The notes below the pieces were generated by a model, which searched no databases, was not told the origin of the DNA, and saw only the letters and a list, made by a program, of their open reading frames with translations. Source: an uncultured Prevotella sp. (GTDB lineage: Bacteria; Bacteroidota; Bacteroidia; Bacteroidales; Bacteroidaceae). Taken from it: a stretch of DNA of 42,219 nt. Position 1 is the first letter of the stretch. Each line of letters begins with the position of its first letter. The stretch lies in the NCBI GenBank assembly GCA_946415245.1, contig CAMKRS010000015.1:1-42219 (forward strand). The letters run 5' to 3'. Shown here in pieces: positions 22,078 through 30,511 of this stretch. Both the position numbers and the translations under genes were made by a program.

Positions 22078-24327
22078 ATGATCCAATCGAAAATGATAAT
22101 GAAGATGGCTGCGGCAGCAATACTGATGACCCTCGCAGCGTGTGATGGCCAGAAATGGTCGGAGAAACAGGTAGACTCTTTTATGTTGGTAACCCAGAAG
22201 GACGGCCCCTCGCTGGGCTATTCACCACAGTCGGGTGTCAAAATCCTGACAGTCGATGGCTATGCCTTCAAAGACCTGAACCGTAACGACTCACTCGATG
22301 CCTACGAGGATTGGCGTCTCCCTGCTGAGGAGCGTGCTGCTGACCTGGCCTCGCAGTTGTCGATAGAAGAGATAGCCGGACTGATGCTCTATAGCAGCCA
22401 TCAGGCTGTGCCCGACTCTTCGTTGACAGCCGATCAGACCAAGTTCCTGCGCGACGATCATCTGCGGGCGGTGCTGATCACAAGTGTGGAGAGCCCGACA
22501 ACCGCTGCCCAGTGGAACAATCACATGCAGGCCTTTGTCGAAGGCCTCGACCACGGCATCCCTGCCAATACCAGTTCCGACCCCCGTCATGAGGCAAAGG
22601 CCACCACGGAGTTCAATGCCGGTGCCGGCGGACAGATATCGCTCTGGCCCACGTCACTCGGACTGGCTGCCACCTTCGATCCTCAGATAGTGTATCGCTT
22701 CGGTGAGATTGCCTCCGAAGAATACCGTGCCTTGGGCATCGCCACGGCCTTATCGCCTCAGGTCGACATCGCCACCGACCCCCGCTGGTTCCGTTTCGAC
22801 GGCACGTTTGGCGAGGATCCTCAGTTGGCCACGGATATGGCACAAGCCTATTGCGATGCTTTCCAGACCACACCTGAGACCAAGGGCTGGGGCGTGAAGA
22901 GTGTCAACGCGATGGTGAAACACTGGTATGGCTACGGCGCCCAGGAGGGAGGACGCGACTCGCACTTCGCCTCAGGCAAGTATGCCGTCTACCCAGGCAA
23001 CAACCTCGCCATGCATAAGCGTTCGTTTGTAGAGGGTGCATTCAAGCTCAATGGAGGAACAGGGATGGCCTCAGCCGTCATGCCCATCTACAGCATCCTC
23101 TGGAATCAGGACCCCTCCGGGGAAAATGTGGGTGGCAGCTACAGCAAGTGGCTTATCCAGCAGCAACTCAGAGATGAAGCGAAGTTCGAGGGCGTAGTCT
23201 GTACCGACTGGGGCATCACCAAGGATATCAAGGTGCTCGACAGTCCTATCGGCGGCAAGCCCTGGGGCATGGAAGCCTTCAACGAGGCTGAGCGTCATTA
23301 CAAGATCCTACAGGCTGGCGTCGATCAGTTTGGTGGCAACAACGAGATCGGGCCTATAGTAGAGGCCTACCAGATGTGGAGCAAGGATCAGGGCGAACAG
23401 AGTGCCCGCGAGCGCTTTGAGCAGTCGGCCCGCCGTCTGTTGCTCAACGTGTTCCGTGTGGGTCTCTTCGAGAATCCCTATCTCGATCCCGCAGAGACGG
23501 CACAGATTGTGGGCAAGCCCGAGTTCATGCAGGAGGGCTACGATGCACAACTCAAATCAATCGTCATGCTGAAGAACCACGGCAATCAGGTGCTTCCCGT
23601 GAAAGACCGCAAAAAGGTGTATGTGCCCAAGCGCCATTTCCCTGCCATTCCTGGCATCTGGGGCGGCATCTCTGAGGAGAAGACCGTGGAGCCGATCGAC
23701 CTTGCACTGGTCAAGAAATACTTCGATGTAGTGGAGCAGCCCGAGCAGGCCGACTTCGCCATCTGCCTGATTCAGGAGCCGAGCACAGGCATCGGTTACA
23801 GCAACGATGACGTCAAGAAAGGCGGTAATGGTTATCTGCCGTTCAGCCTGCAATACAGCGACTATACGGCTCGTGACGCCCGTGCTGTGAGCATCGCCGG
23901 AGGTGATCCGATGGAAAAGACCAAGAACCGCAGTTTCAAGGGCAAGACCATCAAGGCCTACAACCGCGACGACATGCAGCTGGTCACCGACACCAAGCGG
24001 CAGATGGGCGAAAAGCCTGTCATCGTCATCGTAGAGATAGGCAAGCCCGTGGTATTCTCTGAGATCGAACCTTCAGCCGATGCCATACTCATCTCTTTCA
24101 AGGTACAGCATCAGGCCCTGCTCGACATCATCAGCGGCAAGGCAGAGCCCTCAGCCCTCCTGCCCATGCAGATGCCTGCCGACATGACAACGGTGGAGCA
24201 ACAACAGGAGGATGTGCCACGCGACATGCGCTGCTATCAGGATGCCGACGGCAATACCTACGACTTCGCCTTCGGCCTCAACTGGCAAGGCGTCATCCAC
24301 GATGCCCGCGTAGAGAAATACAAATAA
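22078..24327 (+). CDS. GH3 beta-glucosidase/xylosidase-like lipoprotein
   Basis: 749 residues with a lipoprotein signal peptide (ILMTLAACDGQ, lipobox Cys at residue 22), so it is anchored to a membrane, probably the outer one. The GH3 N-terminal barrel starts with YEDWRLPAEERAADLASQLS and has the nucleophile Asp377 in GVVCTDWGITKD. The second domain includes RLLLNVFRVGLFENPYLDP and SIVMLKNHGNQVLPVKDRKK. It should remove terminal beta-linked sugars (glucose or xylose) from oligosaccharides; specificity is not readable. It stands alone, converging on the CotH gene with an 18-bp gap. Confidence 0.9.
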   Translation: MIQSKMIMKMAAAAILMTLAACDGQKWSEKQVDSFMLVTQKDGPSLGYSPQSGVKILTVDGYAFKDLNRNDSLDAYEDWRLPAEERAADLASQLSIEEIAGLMLYSSHQAVPDSSLTADQTKFLRDDHLRAVLITSVESPTTAAQWNNHMQAFVEGLDHGIPANTSSDPRHEAKATTEFNAGAGGQISLWPTSLGLAATFDPQIVYRFGEIASEEYRALGIATALSPQVDIATDPRWFRFDGTFGEDPQLATDMAQAYCDAFQTTPETKGWGVKSVNAMVKHWYGYGAQEGGRDSHFASGKYAVYPGNNLAMHKRSFVEGAFKLNGGTGMASAVMPIYSILWNQDPSGENVGGSYSKWLIQQQLRDEAKFEGVVCTDWGITKDIKVLDSPIGGKPWGMEAFNEAERHYKILQAGVDQFGGNNEIGPIVEAYQMWSKDQGEQSARERFEQSARRLLLNVFRVGLFENPYLDPAETAQIVGKPEFMQEGYDAQLKSIVMLKNHGNQVLPVKDRKKVYVPKRHFPAIPGIWGGISEEKTVEPIDLALVKKYFDVVEQPEQADFAICLIQEPSTGIGYSNDDVKKGGNGYLPFSLQYSDYTARDARAVSIAGGDPMEKTKNRSFKGKTIKAYNRDDMQLVTDTKRQMGEKPVIVIVEIGKPVVFSEIEPSADAILISFKVQHQALLDIISGKAEPSALLPMQMPADMTTVEQQQEDVPRDMRCYQDADGNTYDFAFGLNWQGVIHDARVEKYK

Positions 24328-24344
24328 CAGCAGTCACATCAAAA

Positions 24345-25910
24345 CTATTGCATTCTCGGGAAGGGGAAGCCACCGCCAAAGCCGCCTCCACCATAGCCGC
24401 CAAAGCCACCGCCGAAACCGCCGCCGAAACCTCCGCCACCGAAGCCACCGAACTGTGACTTTATCTCCTTAGGCACCTGGATGCGAGGTTCCCAGTCGGT
24501 ATCAAAACGACTGATATTCTTGTCGAGGAAGGCCAGACGGTCGGCGAGCCATTGTTTGAGGATGGTGATCTCCTCGTCGTAGCTGCTGACGCGATAGGCG
24601 GCAAACATCGAGATGGGGTCGAAACTGAAATTACGCCCACCACCGAACATACCGAAGCCTCCCATCGTCGGAGGTCCCTGGGGACGTGCGCCCTGCTGGG
24701 GTCGGTTCTGATTGACCAGCAACTCAGGGAAGGTCTCGAAATGATGGTCTTTGGACTTCTGTAACAACTTTGCCTGACTGTCAATAAACGCATTAAGATG
24801 CTTGGTGCTGAGGATGGTCTTTCGAAGTTCCTGATAGCGCACCTTGACAGCCTTTCTGAAAGCAGGATCCTGCAACAACCGCTGCCAGATGGCGGGCGTA
24901 GGCTGGGTGTTGCAACCCTCGAAACACCAGTCCTCCAACTGATTCGCATTACAGAAGTTACAGTTGCCATAAGCGAGGTTGTAGTCCCATACGGGTCCGG
25001 CCACCAGTTTGCCACCCGTACCGTCCTCCTGCTGTTTCTCCTTGTAGAAATAGGCACTTCGCTTATAGCCGTCGGCATTCAGACTGAGTTCGGTGTGGAT
25101 GAAATAGTCGACAAACGAGGGCACATCAATATAGCGGGCATAACCCTTCTGAGGGTCGGCGAAGTCGGGCCCCTGAATCACGCTCTCTACGGTGTCGATA
25201 TAATTCTGGATATAGGTCATCTGCTCGGGTTGCAGACTCTTTTTCTTAGGATAGATGCACGACCAGGTAATCTGACTGGTCATAATGCCGGGACCGATGC
25301 CGGGCACTTTCGAGGGGAAGGTGGCATCATCGTCGTTGTAGGTGTCGATGCGGAGAATATAACCGCCAGTGACGTCGCGGCCAGAGACATCCGACTTCTT
25401 CAGCTTGTTGATGTTGACGCGATCTTTTCCACGCTTAATAGCTTCGGAGAGGATGTAGATACCGCAATAGTCGCCATTAAACACCAGTTCCACCATTTTG
25501 GTTCGCGGTGCCCAGTGGCCCATCTCACGCCACATTTGGAAGGCCATCGGGTCGCGCAGCATAGAGACGTCGTTGTAGGGGGCCAGCAGCACCCAGTCGC
25601 TGTGGGCGGGCATGTCCTGCAGGGCGACATCCTTTTCATCGCCGTCGTCGTCGCGCAGTTCAAAGGTGTACTTCTTCTGATTGAAACTCAGCGAGCTGTT
25701 ACCACGCAGTTTGATACCGATGTAGCCATCATAGCCATCGGTCTCCATGTGAGCCGTCACTTTCTTCGTGGCATTCAACTCGGTACTGGCAGTAATCTTG
25801 ATAACGGGCAGTTTAGCAGGTTGTGCACAGGCATTCAACGTCGCAACGAAGAATGCCAATAACAATAATCGAAATGGCAGATAGTCTTTCATATAATTTT
25901 TTTTTATCAT
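24345..25910 (-). CDS. CotH-kinase family lipoprotein with Gly-rich tail
   Basis: 521 residues from the first ATG; an ATG 18 bp on (25892) may be the true start. The signal LLLLAFFVATLNACAQ has a lipobox Cys. The CotH kinase fold shows IGIKLRGNSSLSFNQKKYTF (RGNSS glycine loop and Lys), SEAIKRGKDRVNINKL (Glu), and GPVWDYNLAYGNCN (catalytic/metal Asp), so it is likely an active secretory protein kinase. The last about 35 residues are GGFGGGGFGGG repeats ending FPFPRMQ. It is last in the five-gene operon. Such proteins often accompany Cthe_2159-like beta-helix proteins, as here. Confidence 0.85.
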   Translation of the reverse strand: MIKKNYMKDYLPFRLLLLAFFVATLNACAQPAKLPVIKITASTELNATKKVTAHMETDGYDGYIGIKLRGNSSLSFNQKKYTFELRDDDGDEKDVALQDMPAHSDWVLLAPYNDVSMLRDPMAFQMWREMGHWAPRTKMVELVFNGDYCGIYILSEAIKRGKDRVNINKLKKSDVSGRDVTGGYILRIDTYNDDDATFPSKVPGIGPGIMTSQITWSCIYPKKKSLQPEQMTYIQNYIDTVESVIQGPDFADPQKGYARYIDVPSFVDYFIHTELSLNADGYKRSAYFYKEKQQEDGTGGKLVAGPVWDYNLAYGNCNFCNANQLEDWCFEGCNTQPTPAIWQRLLQDPAFRKAVKVRYQELRKTILSTKHLNAFIDSQAKLLQKSKDHHFETFPELLVNQNRPQQGARPQGPPTMGGFGMFGGGRNFSFDPISMFAAYRVSSYDEEITILKQWLADRLAFLDKNISRFDTDWEPRIQVPKEIKSQFGGFGGGGFGGGFGGGFGGYGGGGFGGGFPFPRMQ

Positions 25911-25954
25911 ATCTGATTATATGACGATCAGACGGGCAGAAAGTTTAATCCAGA

Positions 25955-26698
25955 CTATTTTCCCAAGAACTTGGTGTTTAAGTAGGATTGGAACGATTCT
26001 TTATAGAGGTCGCCGATGGGGAGATAGGTGTCGGCATCCATAATCACGCGGTTTTTGTTGACCTCCTGGATCTTGTTGAGGTTGATGATGTAAGAGCGGT
26101 GGATGCGCATGAAATAATCGGGCAACCGCTCTTCGATCTTCTTCATCGAGAGGAGGGTGATGATGGGTTTCGCCTCACCCTCGATCCAAACTTTCAGATA
26201 CTCGCTCATGCCCTCGATATAACGGATATCGGGGATGCTGACTTTTACGATGCGATAGTCGGTTTTGAGGAAGAGGATATTGTTGTCAGAGGTGAGAGGT
26301 GAGTGGTGAGAGGTAAGAGATATGTCTGAGGCAGAGGTATTATCAAGTCGCTCTTTCAGACGGTTGGCAGCGCGCTGGAAATCTTGCAGGCCGAAGGGCT
26401 TCAACAGATAGTCGACGGCATTCACGCGGAAGCCCTCGACGGCATATTCTGAATAGGCCGTAGTGAACACCACCAACGGCGGTACGACGAGTGATTTGAC
26501 AAAGTCCATGCCGTTAAGGTCGGGCATGTTGATATCACAGAAGATGGCATCTACCGTATCGTTTTCTAGAAACTGACGGGCCTCTAAGGCACTCTGACAC
26601 TGGGCAGCGAGTTCCAGAAACGGCACTTTGCCGATATAGGCAACCAATTGTTGCAGAGCCAGGGGCTCATCATCGATAGCGAGACAACGGATAGACAT
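25955..26698 (-). CDS. LytTR family response regulator
   Basis: 247 residues starting at ATG 26698 (MSIRCLAIDDEPLALQQLV); a TTG 36 bp upstream would only add translated spacer repeat. The receiver has the DDE pocket (AIDDEP), the phosphorylated Asp in FCDINMPDLNG, FTTAYSEYAVEGF and YLLKPF. The LytTR DNA-binding domain has RIVKVSIPDIRYIEGMSEYL and FMRIHRSYIINL. The linker SLTSHHSPLTSDN is encoded by four heptamers (26291-26318). It should be phosphorylated by the kinase encoded 37 bp upstream and control its own operon or a distant target. Confidence 0.9.
   Translation of the reverse strand: MSIRCLAIDDEPLALQQLVAYIGKVPFLELAAQCQSALEARQFLENDTVDAIFCDINMPDLNGMDFVKSLVVPPLVVFTTAYSEYAVEGFRVNAVDYLLKPFGLQDFQRAANRLKERLDNTSASDISLTSHHSPLTSDNNILFLKTDYRIVKVSIPDIRYIEGMSEYLKVWIEGEAKPIITLLSMKKIEERLPDYFMRIHRSYIINLNKIQEVNKNRVIMDADTYLPIGDLYKESFQSYLNTKFLGK
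26291..26318 (-). repeat. In-frame heptamer repeat in the LytTR regulator linker (x4)
   Basis: On the plus strand AGGTGAG, AGGTGAG, TGGTGAG, AGGTAAG stand head to tail. They encode the linker between receiver and LytTR domains. Confidence 0.75.
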
Positions 26699-26735
26699 TT
26701 TTATTTGACTATTTGACAATTTACTATTTGACAAT
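26699..26735 (-). repeat. Tandem 7/8-mer spacer between kinase and regulator genes
   Basis: Plus strand TATTTGAC/AATTTAC/TATTTGAC-type units fill the gap and also supply the last codons and stop of the kinase. A TTG in this repeat opens a longer frame for the regulator, which I reject as start. Confidence 0.75.
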
Positions 26736-27902
26736 TTAAGATTTGAGCGGAAGCGTTAGCTCCACGGTATAGACTTGCGGCTCATCGTGGATGCTGAGCG
26801 TGTAGTTTTGTTCGTAGAGCAGATCAAGACGCTTACGAACGTTGGAGAGACCTACCCCACCCTTTTCCTCGTTTGAAACCTCTGCCTTCGAGTTGCGGCA
26901 CTCAAAGATCAACGAATCCCCCTCGATTGCCATCTTGACCTCGATAAACGACTCGTGCTGGTAGCTGACACCATGCTTGAAGGCGTTCTCGATAAAGGTG
27001 ATAAGGATCAACGGCGGTATCTGGCGATCAGGCACCTCAGTGGGCAGGTCGAGCTGGATGCGCACCTTGTCGGTATAGCGCAGCTGCATCAGCTTGACGT
27101 AGGTACGGATAAACGCCACCTCCTTGGTCAACGGCACTCCCTTCCTATCGCCCTCATAGAGCACGTAACGCATCATCTTCGACAATTCCAGAACAGTTTC
27201 CTGTGCCTTCGAGGGGTCGATGTCGATGAGGGCGTGGATATTGTTGAGCGTGTTCATGAAGAAGTGGGGATTGATCTGAAAACGCAGATATTCCAACTGC
27301 TGTTCCAGATTCTTCTTCTCCAACTCAGCCAACCGTTTGCGGTCTTCGCGGCTGCGGAAATAGCCCTTGATGCCGAGGTTGGCCCCAAACATCAGGATGA
27401 GCACCACAACGGCCAGAATATCGCGCTCACCCACAATGGGCGGCGGCATCTCCGGACGGTGGTCTGGACGGTGTTTCGGACGAGGGCCATGCTCACCAGG
27501 TTCACCAGGCCCATCAGGCTCACCGAAGGGCGGTGGCTCGTGCCGACCCATCTGTTCCATAGGCGGTTTGAAGCCCATGGGAGGACCACTGGGCGGACGA
27601 CTGGTGCACTGATAAGCCGTAAAGCAAATCAACACGGCTGCCACGATAGAGAAGTACAACACCCGCTGATGCTTGTGTATCAGCAGCGGTGCCAACAGGA
27701 AGTTATGCACAAGAAACAGCAGCAGGAATACCGCAAACTGACGCCATACGATGAATACCTCCGTCCAATCAAACACAAGACTGGTATCGTTCAACGTGCG
27801 CACATACAGACTCAGTAGCGGGGTTGCAAAGAGCAAGCCCCACACTACCAAGTAAATCAGGTTCTCCTGCTTCGACTGTTTCATCCAATATATTCTACTC
27901 AT
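26736..27902 (-). CDS. LytS-type sensor histidine kinase with Pro/Gly/His-rich periplasmic loop
   Basis: 388 residues. Four membrane segments at about residues 15-35, 48-70, 80-97 and 160-178 precede a His_kinase domain: FQINPHFFMNTLNNI (phospho-His), ITFIENAFKHGV (N box), and GGVGLSNVRKRLDLLYEQ (G box). The loop between segments 3 and 4 (about residues 100-155) faces the periplasm and is very rich in Pro, Gly, His and Met (PPMGFKPPMEQMGRHEPPP, RPKHRPDHRPEMPPP), which suggests metal or protein sensing. It partners with the LytTR regulator. Confidence 0.9.
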   Translation of the reverse strand: MSRIYWMKQSKQENLIYLVVWGLLFATPLLSLYVRTLNDTSLVFDWTEVFIVWRQFAVFLLLFLVHNFLLAPLLIHKHQRVLYFSIVAAVLICFTAYQCTSRPPSGPPMGFKPPMEQMGRHEPPPFGEPDGPGEPGEHGPRPKHRPDHRPEMPPPIVGERDILAVVVLILMFGANLGIKGYFRSREDRKRLAELEKKNLEQQLEYLRFQINPHFFMNTLNNIHALIDIDPSKAQETVLELSKMMRYVLYEGDRKGVPLTKEVAFIRTYVKLMQLRYTDKVRIQLDLPTEVPDRQIPPLILITFIENAFKHGVSYQHESFIEVKMAIEGDSLIFECRNSKAEVSNEEKGGVGLSNVRKRLDLLYEQNYTLSIHDEPQVYTVELTLPLKS

Positions 27903-27934
27903 ACTTTATAACGTAAGAATCAGAATATTATTGT

Positions 27935-29899
27935 TTAACGCCAGCCACCAGGACCCCAAGGGCCACCAGGTCCACCGCCATTGCCGCCTGAGTATGACGA
28001 GAGATTAACGCTGGAACCACCAGTAATGGTAGCACCGGTATAGGCTGCACCGTCGAAGATGCTCGTGCCGTTGCTGACGGTGACACCACTCTTCAACGTG
28101 GGCTGTGAGGCGCCAGAGACAACGAGGGTAGAACCACCGCTCGAAGGTGTCTTAAAGGCGATGGTCTCGCTGCCGACGGTGATGGCATACCAGACGTTCT
28201 TGGTCCAACTCGATGTTGAGTAGCACGACTGCGTGAGGCTGGCACCACTCTCCAATCCACCGATGGCGATAATGGTACCACCCGTGACGTAGAGTTTCTT
28301 CTGTTCCTCACTGTTGGCATCAATGGCCACCTCAGGCGTTGAGGTGCCAATGGCATAGACCAGTCCGCCCTTGATATAACAGTTGCCGTTGGCATCAATA
28401 CCGTCGTTACCGGTAGAACGGGCATAGACATAGCCCCCGCTGATGGTCAGATCGCCAGCACCGCTGGTACCCTTGGTAGCATCATTATACGAGGCGTTGA
28501 TGGCATCATCGCTGGCATTGACAGTCACCTGTCCACCTGTGATGTTGATCGAGGTCTTGCTCTCGATACCCTCGCCACCAGCACCAGAGGTAGTAACGCT
28601 AATCACAGCCTGGTCGCTGACAAGGATAGCACCATCAACCTTGATACCCTTGGGCGATGACTTATAGTCGCTGCCGTAACGGTCGAGCTGTTGTGAGGAA
28701 GAAACGGTAGAGATGCTGCCACTCGACGAAGCCACAACAGCATTACCCGAGGTTTTGATAGTGAGGGTACCACCCGTTGCCGTATAGTCGCCGTCGACAT
28801 TGAGGCCCTTACCACCCGCACCGGTACTGGTCAGGTTCAACGTACCCCCGCTGATAGTCATATTGCCATCAGCACTGAGACAACTCGAAGCCTTGGTCTT
28901 CTTGTCATCGCTGTCCCACGCGCCACCGCCAGTGGTCTTTATTGTGATATCGCCATCGCTAATCTTCATGTCGCCATCGGCCTTGATGCCCTTGGCGGCA
29001 GCGGCAGTCACAGTGATGTTCAGCGTGCCATCCTCGATATAGATATTACCCGAGTCCTCATCCTCGTGGTCGGTGGTCTCGCCCGTCGAAGTTTCGCCAT
29101 CCAGATCACACTGAATACCATCGTCCTGTGTGCCGCTGATGGTGATGGATCCGCTCTGCATGAGGAAATATTCGGCGCAGTTGATGCCGTCACATGCGGC
29201 CGAATTCACGTTGATGGTAGCATTCTTCAATGTCATATACTCGCCGGTCTTGATGCCGTGATTCACGTTGCCCGTGATGTTCAGCGTACCTTTCTGGGCA
29301 AACTCCGCATGACCCTTGATATAGAGACAGCCTTTCTGAGAGCCACTGGCAGCATCCACGAGTGTATTGGTGGTACCCGTCGCCACCTTTACCTTGATGC
29401 GCTTGCCATTCTGGATATGTACAGCAGCACCGCTATACACGGCCGTCACGTTTGTCAGCGTCAATCCGTTCAGTTCTATCGTCGCCTTGTAGGAGCCCGA
29501 CATATAGAACTCACCGTCGCTGCTCGTGCCCGAAAGCGTATAGGTGATCTCTTCCGCCAGATCGCTGCCCTGGGCAATAGACACATGAGCGCCACAAACG
29601 GTGGGCGTCACATGCTGGGCGATATTGCCCGCCACCGCCACACTGGCCGAACCACCGTCGTAATTCACAGTGATGGTACCATCTGCAACCTCACTATCGT
29701 CTACCGTCATCGCGTCGATGTCGGCAAGGGTGAAGGTCTTACCCATGATCGTCAGCGTCGTACCGTCTTGATAGGTCATCTCGCCTGTCTGTGAGGCAGG
29801 AAACTGATAGGTCACGCTACCCACCTTCACGTTCAGCGTCTGCGCCTCAGCTGCTATTGTCAGCACAAAAGCCATCAGAGATAATAATGTACGTTTCAT
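27935..29899 (-). CDS. Secreted Cthe_2159-like beta-helix carbohydrate-binding protein with Gly/Pro tail
   Basis: 654 residues with a signal peptide (MKRTLLSLMAFVLTIAAEAQ). After an N-terminal domain (residues about 20-80), the main part is a right-handed beta-helix of short repeats such as GIKADGDMKISDGDITIKTT, GLNVDGDYTATGGTLTIKTS and DGIDANGNCYIKGGLVYAIG. The many Asp turns suggest Ca2+ binding, as in the Cthe_2159 family that binds pectic and cellulosic chains. The protein ends GGNGGGPGGPWGPGG. The start ATG overlaps the stop of the preceding gene by 4 bp. It is probably surface-exposed and may be the substrate of the CotH kinase. Confidence 0.85.
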   Translation of the reverse strand: MKRTLLSLMAFVLTIAAEAQTLNVKVGSVTYQFPASQTGEMTYQDGTTLTIMGKTFTLADIDAMTVDDSEVADGTITVNYDGGSASVAVAGNIAQHVTPTVCGAHVSIAQGSDLAEEITYTLSGTSSDGEFYMSGSYKATIELNGLTLTNVTAVYSGAAVHIQNGKRIKVKVATGTTNTLVDAASGSQKGCLYIKGHAEFAQKGTLNITGNVNHGIKTGEYMTLKNATINVNSAACDGINCAEYFLMQSGSITISGTQDDGIQCDLDGETSTGETTDHEDEDSGNIYIEDGTLNITVTAAAAKGIKADGDMKISDGDITIKTTGGGAWDSDDKKTKASSCLSADGNMTISGGTLNLTSTGAGGKGLNVDGDYTATGGTLTIKTSGNAVVASSSGSISTVSSSQQLDRYGSDYKSSPKGIKVDGAILVSDQAVISVTTSGAGGEGIESKTSINITGGQVTVNASDDAINASYNDATKGTSGAGDLTISGGYVYARSTGNDGIDANGNCYIKGGLVYAIGTSTPEVAIDANSEEQKKLYVTGGTIIAIGGLESGASLTQSCYSTSSWTKNVWYAITVGSETIAFKTPSSGGSTLVVSGASQPTLKSGVTVSNGTSIFDGAAYTGATITGGSSVNLSSYSGGNGGGPGGPWGPGGWR

Positions 29900-30270
29900 C
29901 TGACAATCAATTTATAGGTTCTACTGTTCGTCTTAACGATATACACGCCCTTGCGCATCTCACTCTTCGAGACCTTATGCCCTTTCAGGTCATAGATCTC
30001 AGCCGCCTCGTCGAGCGTAGCTGTGGTGATTTCCTCAATGCCTGTAACCGTCTCGTCGGTTGCAGAGAAGTACATCTTATATAAGTTCGAGAGGGTAAAC
30101 TGCTGCGAGCCGGCAGTCAGTGTGGTTCCGCTGATTGTCAGCGTCAGCGATTCAACGGGCACCGAGGCCTTTGCCCCATCCGTCGTCTCAAAGGTCAGGT
30201 AGCCATAGTTAGCAGCCTGTGCCGTCAGCATGCCCACCAGAGCCATGAATAAACATAAAATCTTCTTCAT
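29896..30270 (-). CDS. Small secreted protein with T9SS-like C-terminal domain
   Basis: 124 residues from ATG 30270 (MKKILCLFMALVGMLTAQAA), a clean signal peptide; a longer frame from 30330 lacks a good start. The mature part is a small beta domain, ending EIYDLKGHKVSKSEMRKGVY and IVKTNSRTYKLIVR, the usual form of type IX secretion sorting domains. It is the first gene of the operon, overlapping the Cthe_2159-like gene by 4 bp (ATGA). Function unknown. The N-terminus resembles that of the downstream protein (a short beta lead with SLTLTISGTTL). Confidence 0.8.
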   Translation of the reverse strand: MKKILCLFMALVGMLTAQAANYGYLTFETTDGAKASVPVESLTLTISGTTLTAGSQQFTLSNLYKMYFSATDETVTGIEEITTATLDEAAEIYDLKGHKVSKSEMRKGVYIVKTNSRTYKLIVR

Positions 30271-30297
30271 ATTTTCACTTTTTAATAATTCCTGCTG

Positions 30298-30305
30298 CAA
30301 AATTA
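30298..30305 (-). promoter_or_regulatory. -7 box TAATTTTG for the five-gene operon
   Basis: Minus-strand TAATTTTG, 28 bp upstream of the ATG at 30270, giving a short leader. All five genes downstream to 24345 are on this strand with gaps of at most 44 bp. Confidence 0.6.
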
Positions 30306-30437
30306 ACAAAAAAACAGGCATCCGCATCATCTATTCAACGAACGCCCGTTTTTCTTCAACGAATCAGGAACTGATCAATCATAATATGCGCATTGCTACT
30401 TTTTACAGATAATCCGTACAATTTATGCTATGAACTG

Positions 30438-30468
30438 ATTGTCGTATCCATATTTTTTAGTAATTTTG
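30438..30468 (+). promoter_or_regulatory. Promoter for the C10 protease gene
   Basis: ATTG at 30438-30441, 19 bp, then TAATTTTG at 30461-30468, 44 bp before the ATG at 30512. Together with the minus-strand box at 30298-30305 it marks a divergent promoter region. Confidence 0.6.
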
Positions 30469-30511
30469 CACGCGATAATTGACAAATCATGAAACAATAA
30501 CAAATATAACA

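Noticed and set aside
24350..24465. Periodic CCGCC/CCACC sequence that might be taken for a CRISPR array
   Set aside because: It is the coding sequence of the GGFGG tail of the CotH protein; there are no spacers of constant length and no cas genes.
26699..26734. Earlier TTG start for the LytTR regulator
   Set aside because: The extra 12 residues come from the heptamer spacer, while ATG 26698 gives the normal receiver start MSIRCLAIDDEP.
30479..30511. Earlier TTG start for the C10 protease
   Set aside because: The signal peptide starts at ATG 30512 and the TTG lies only 11 bp after the -7 box, too close for a leader.
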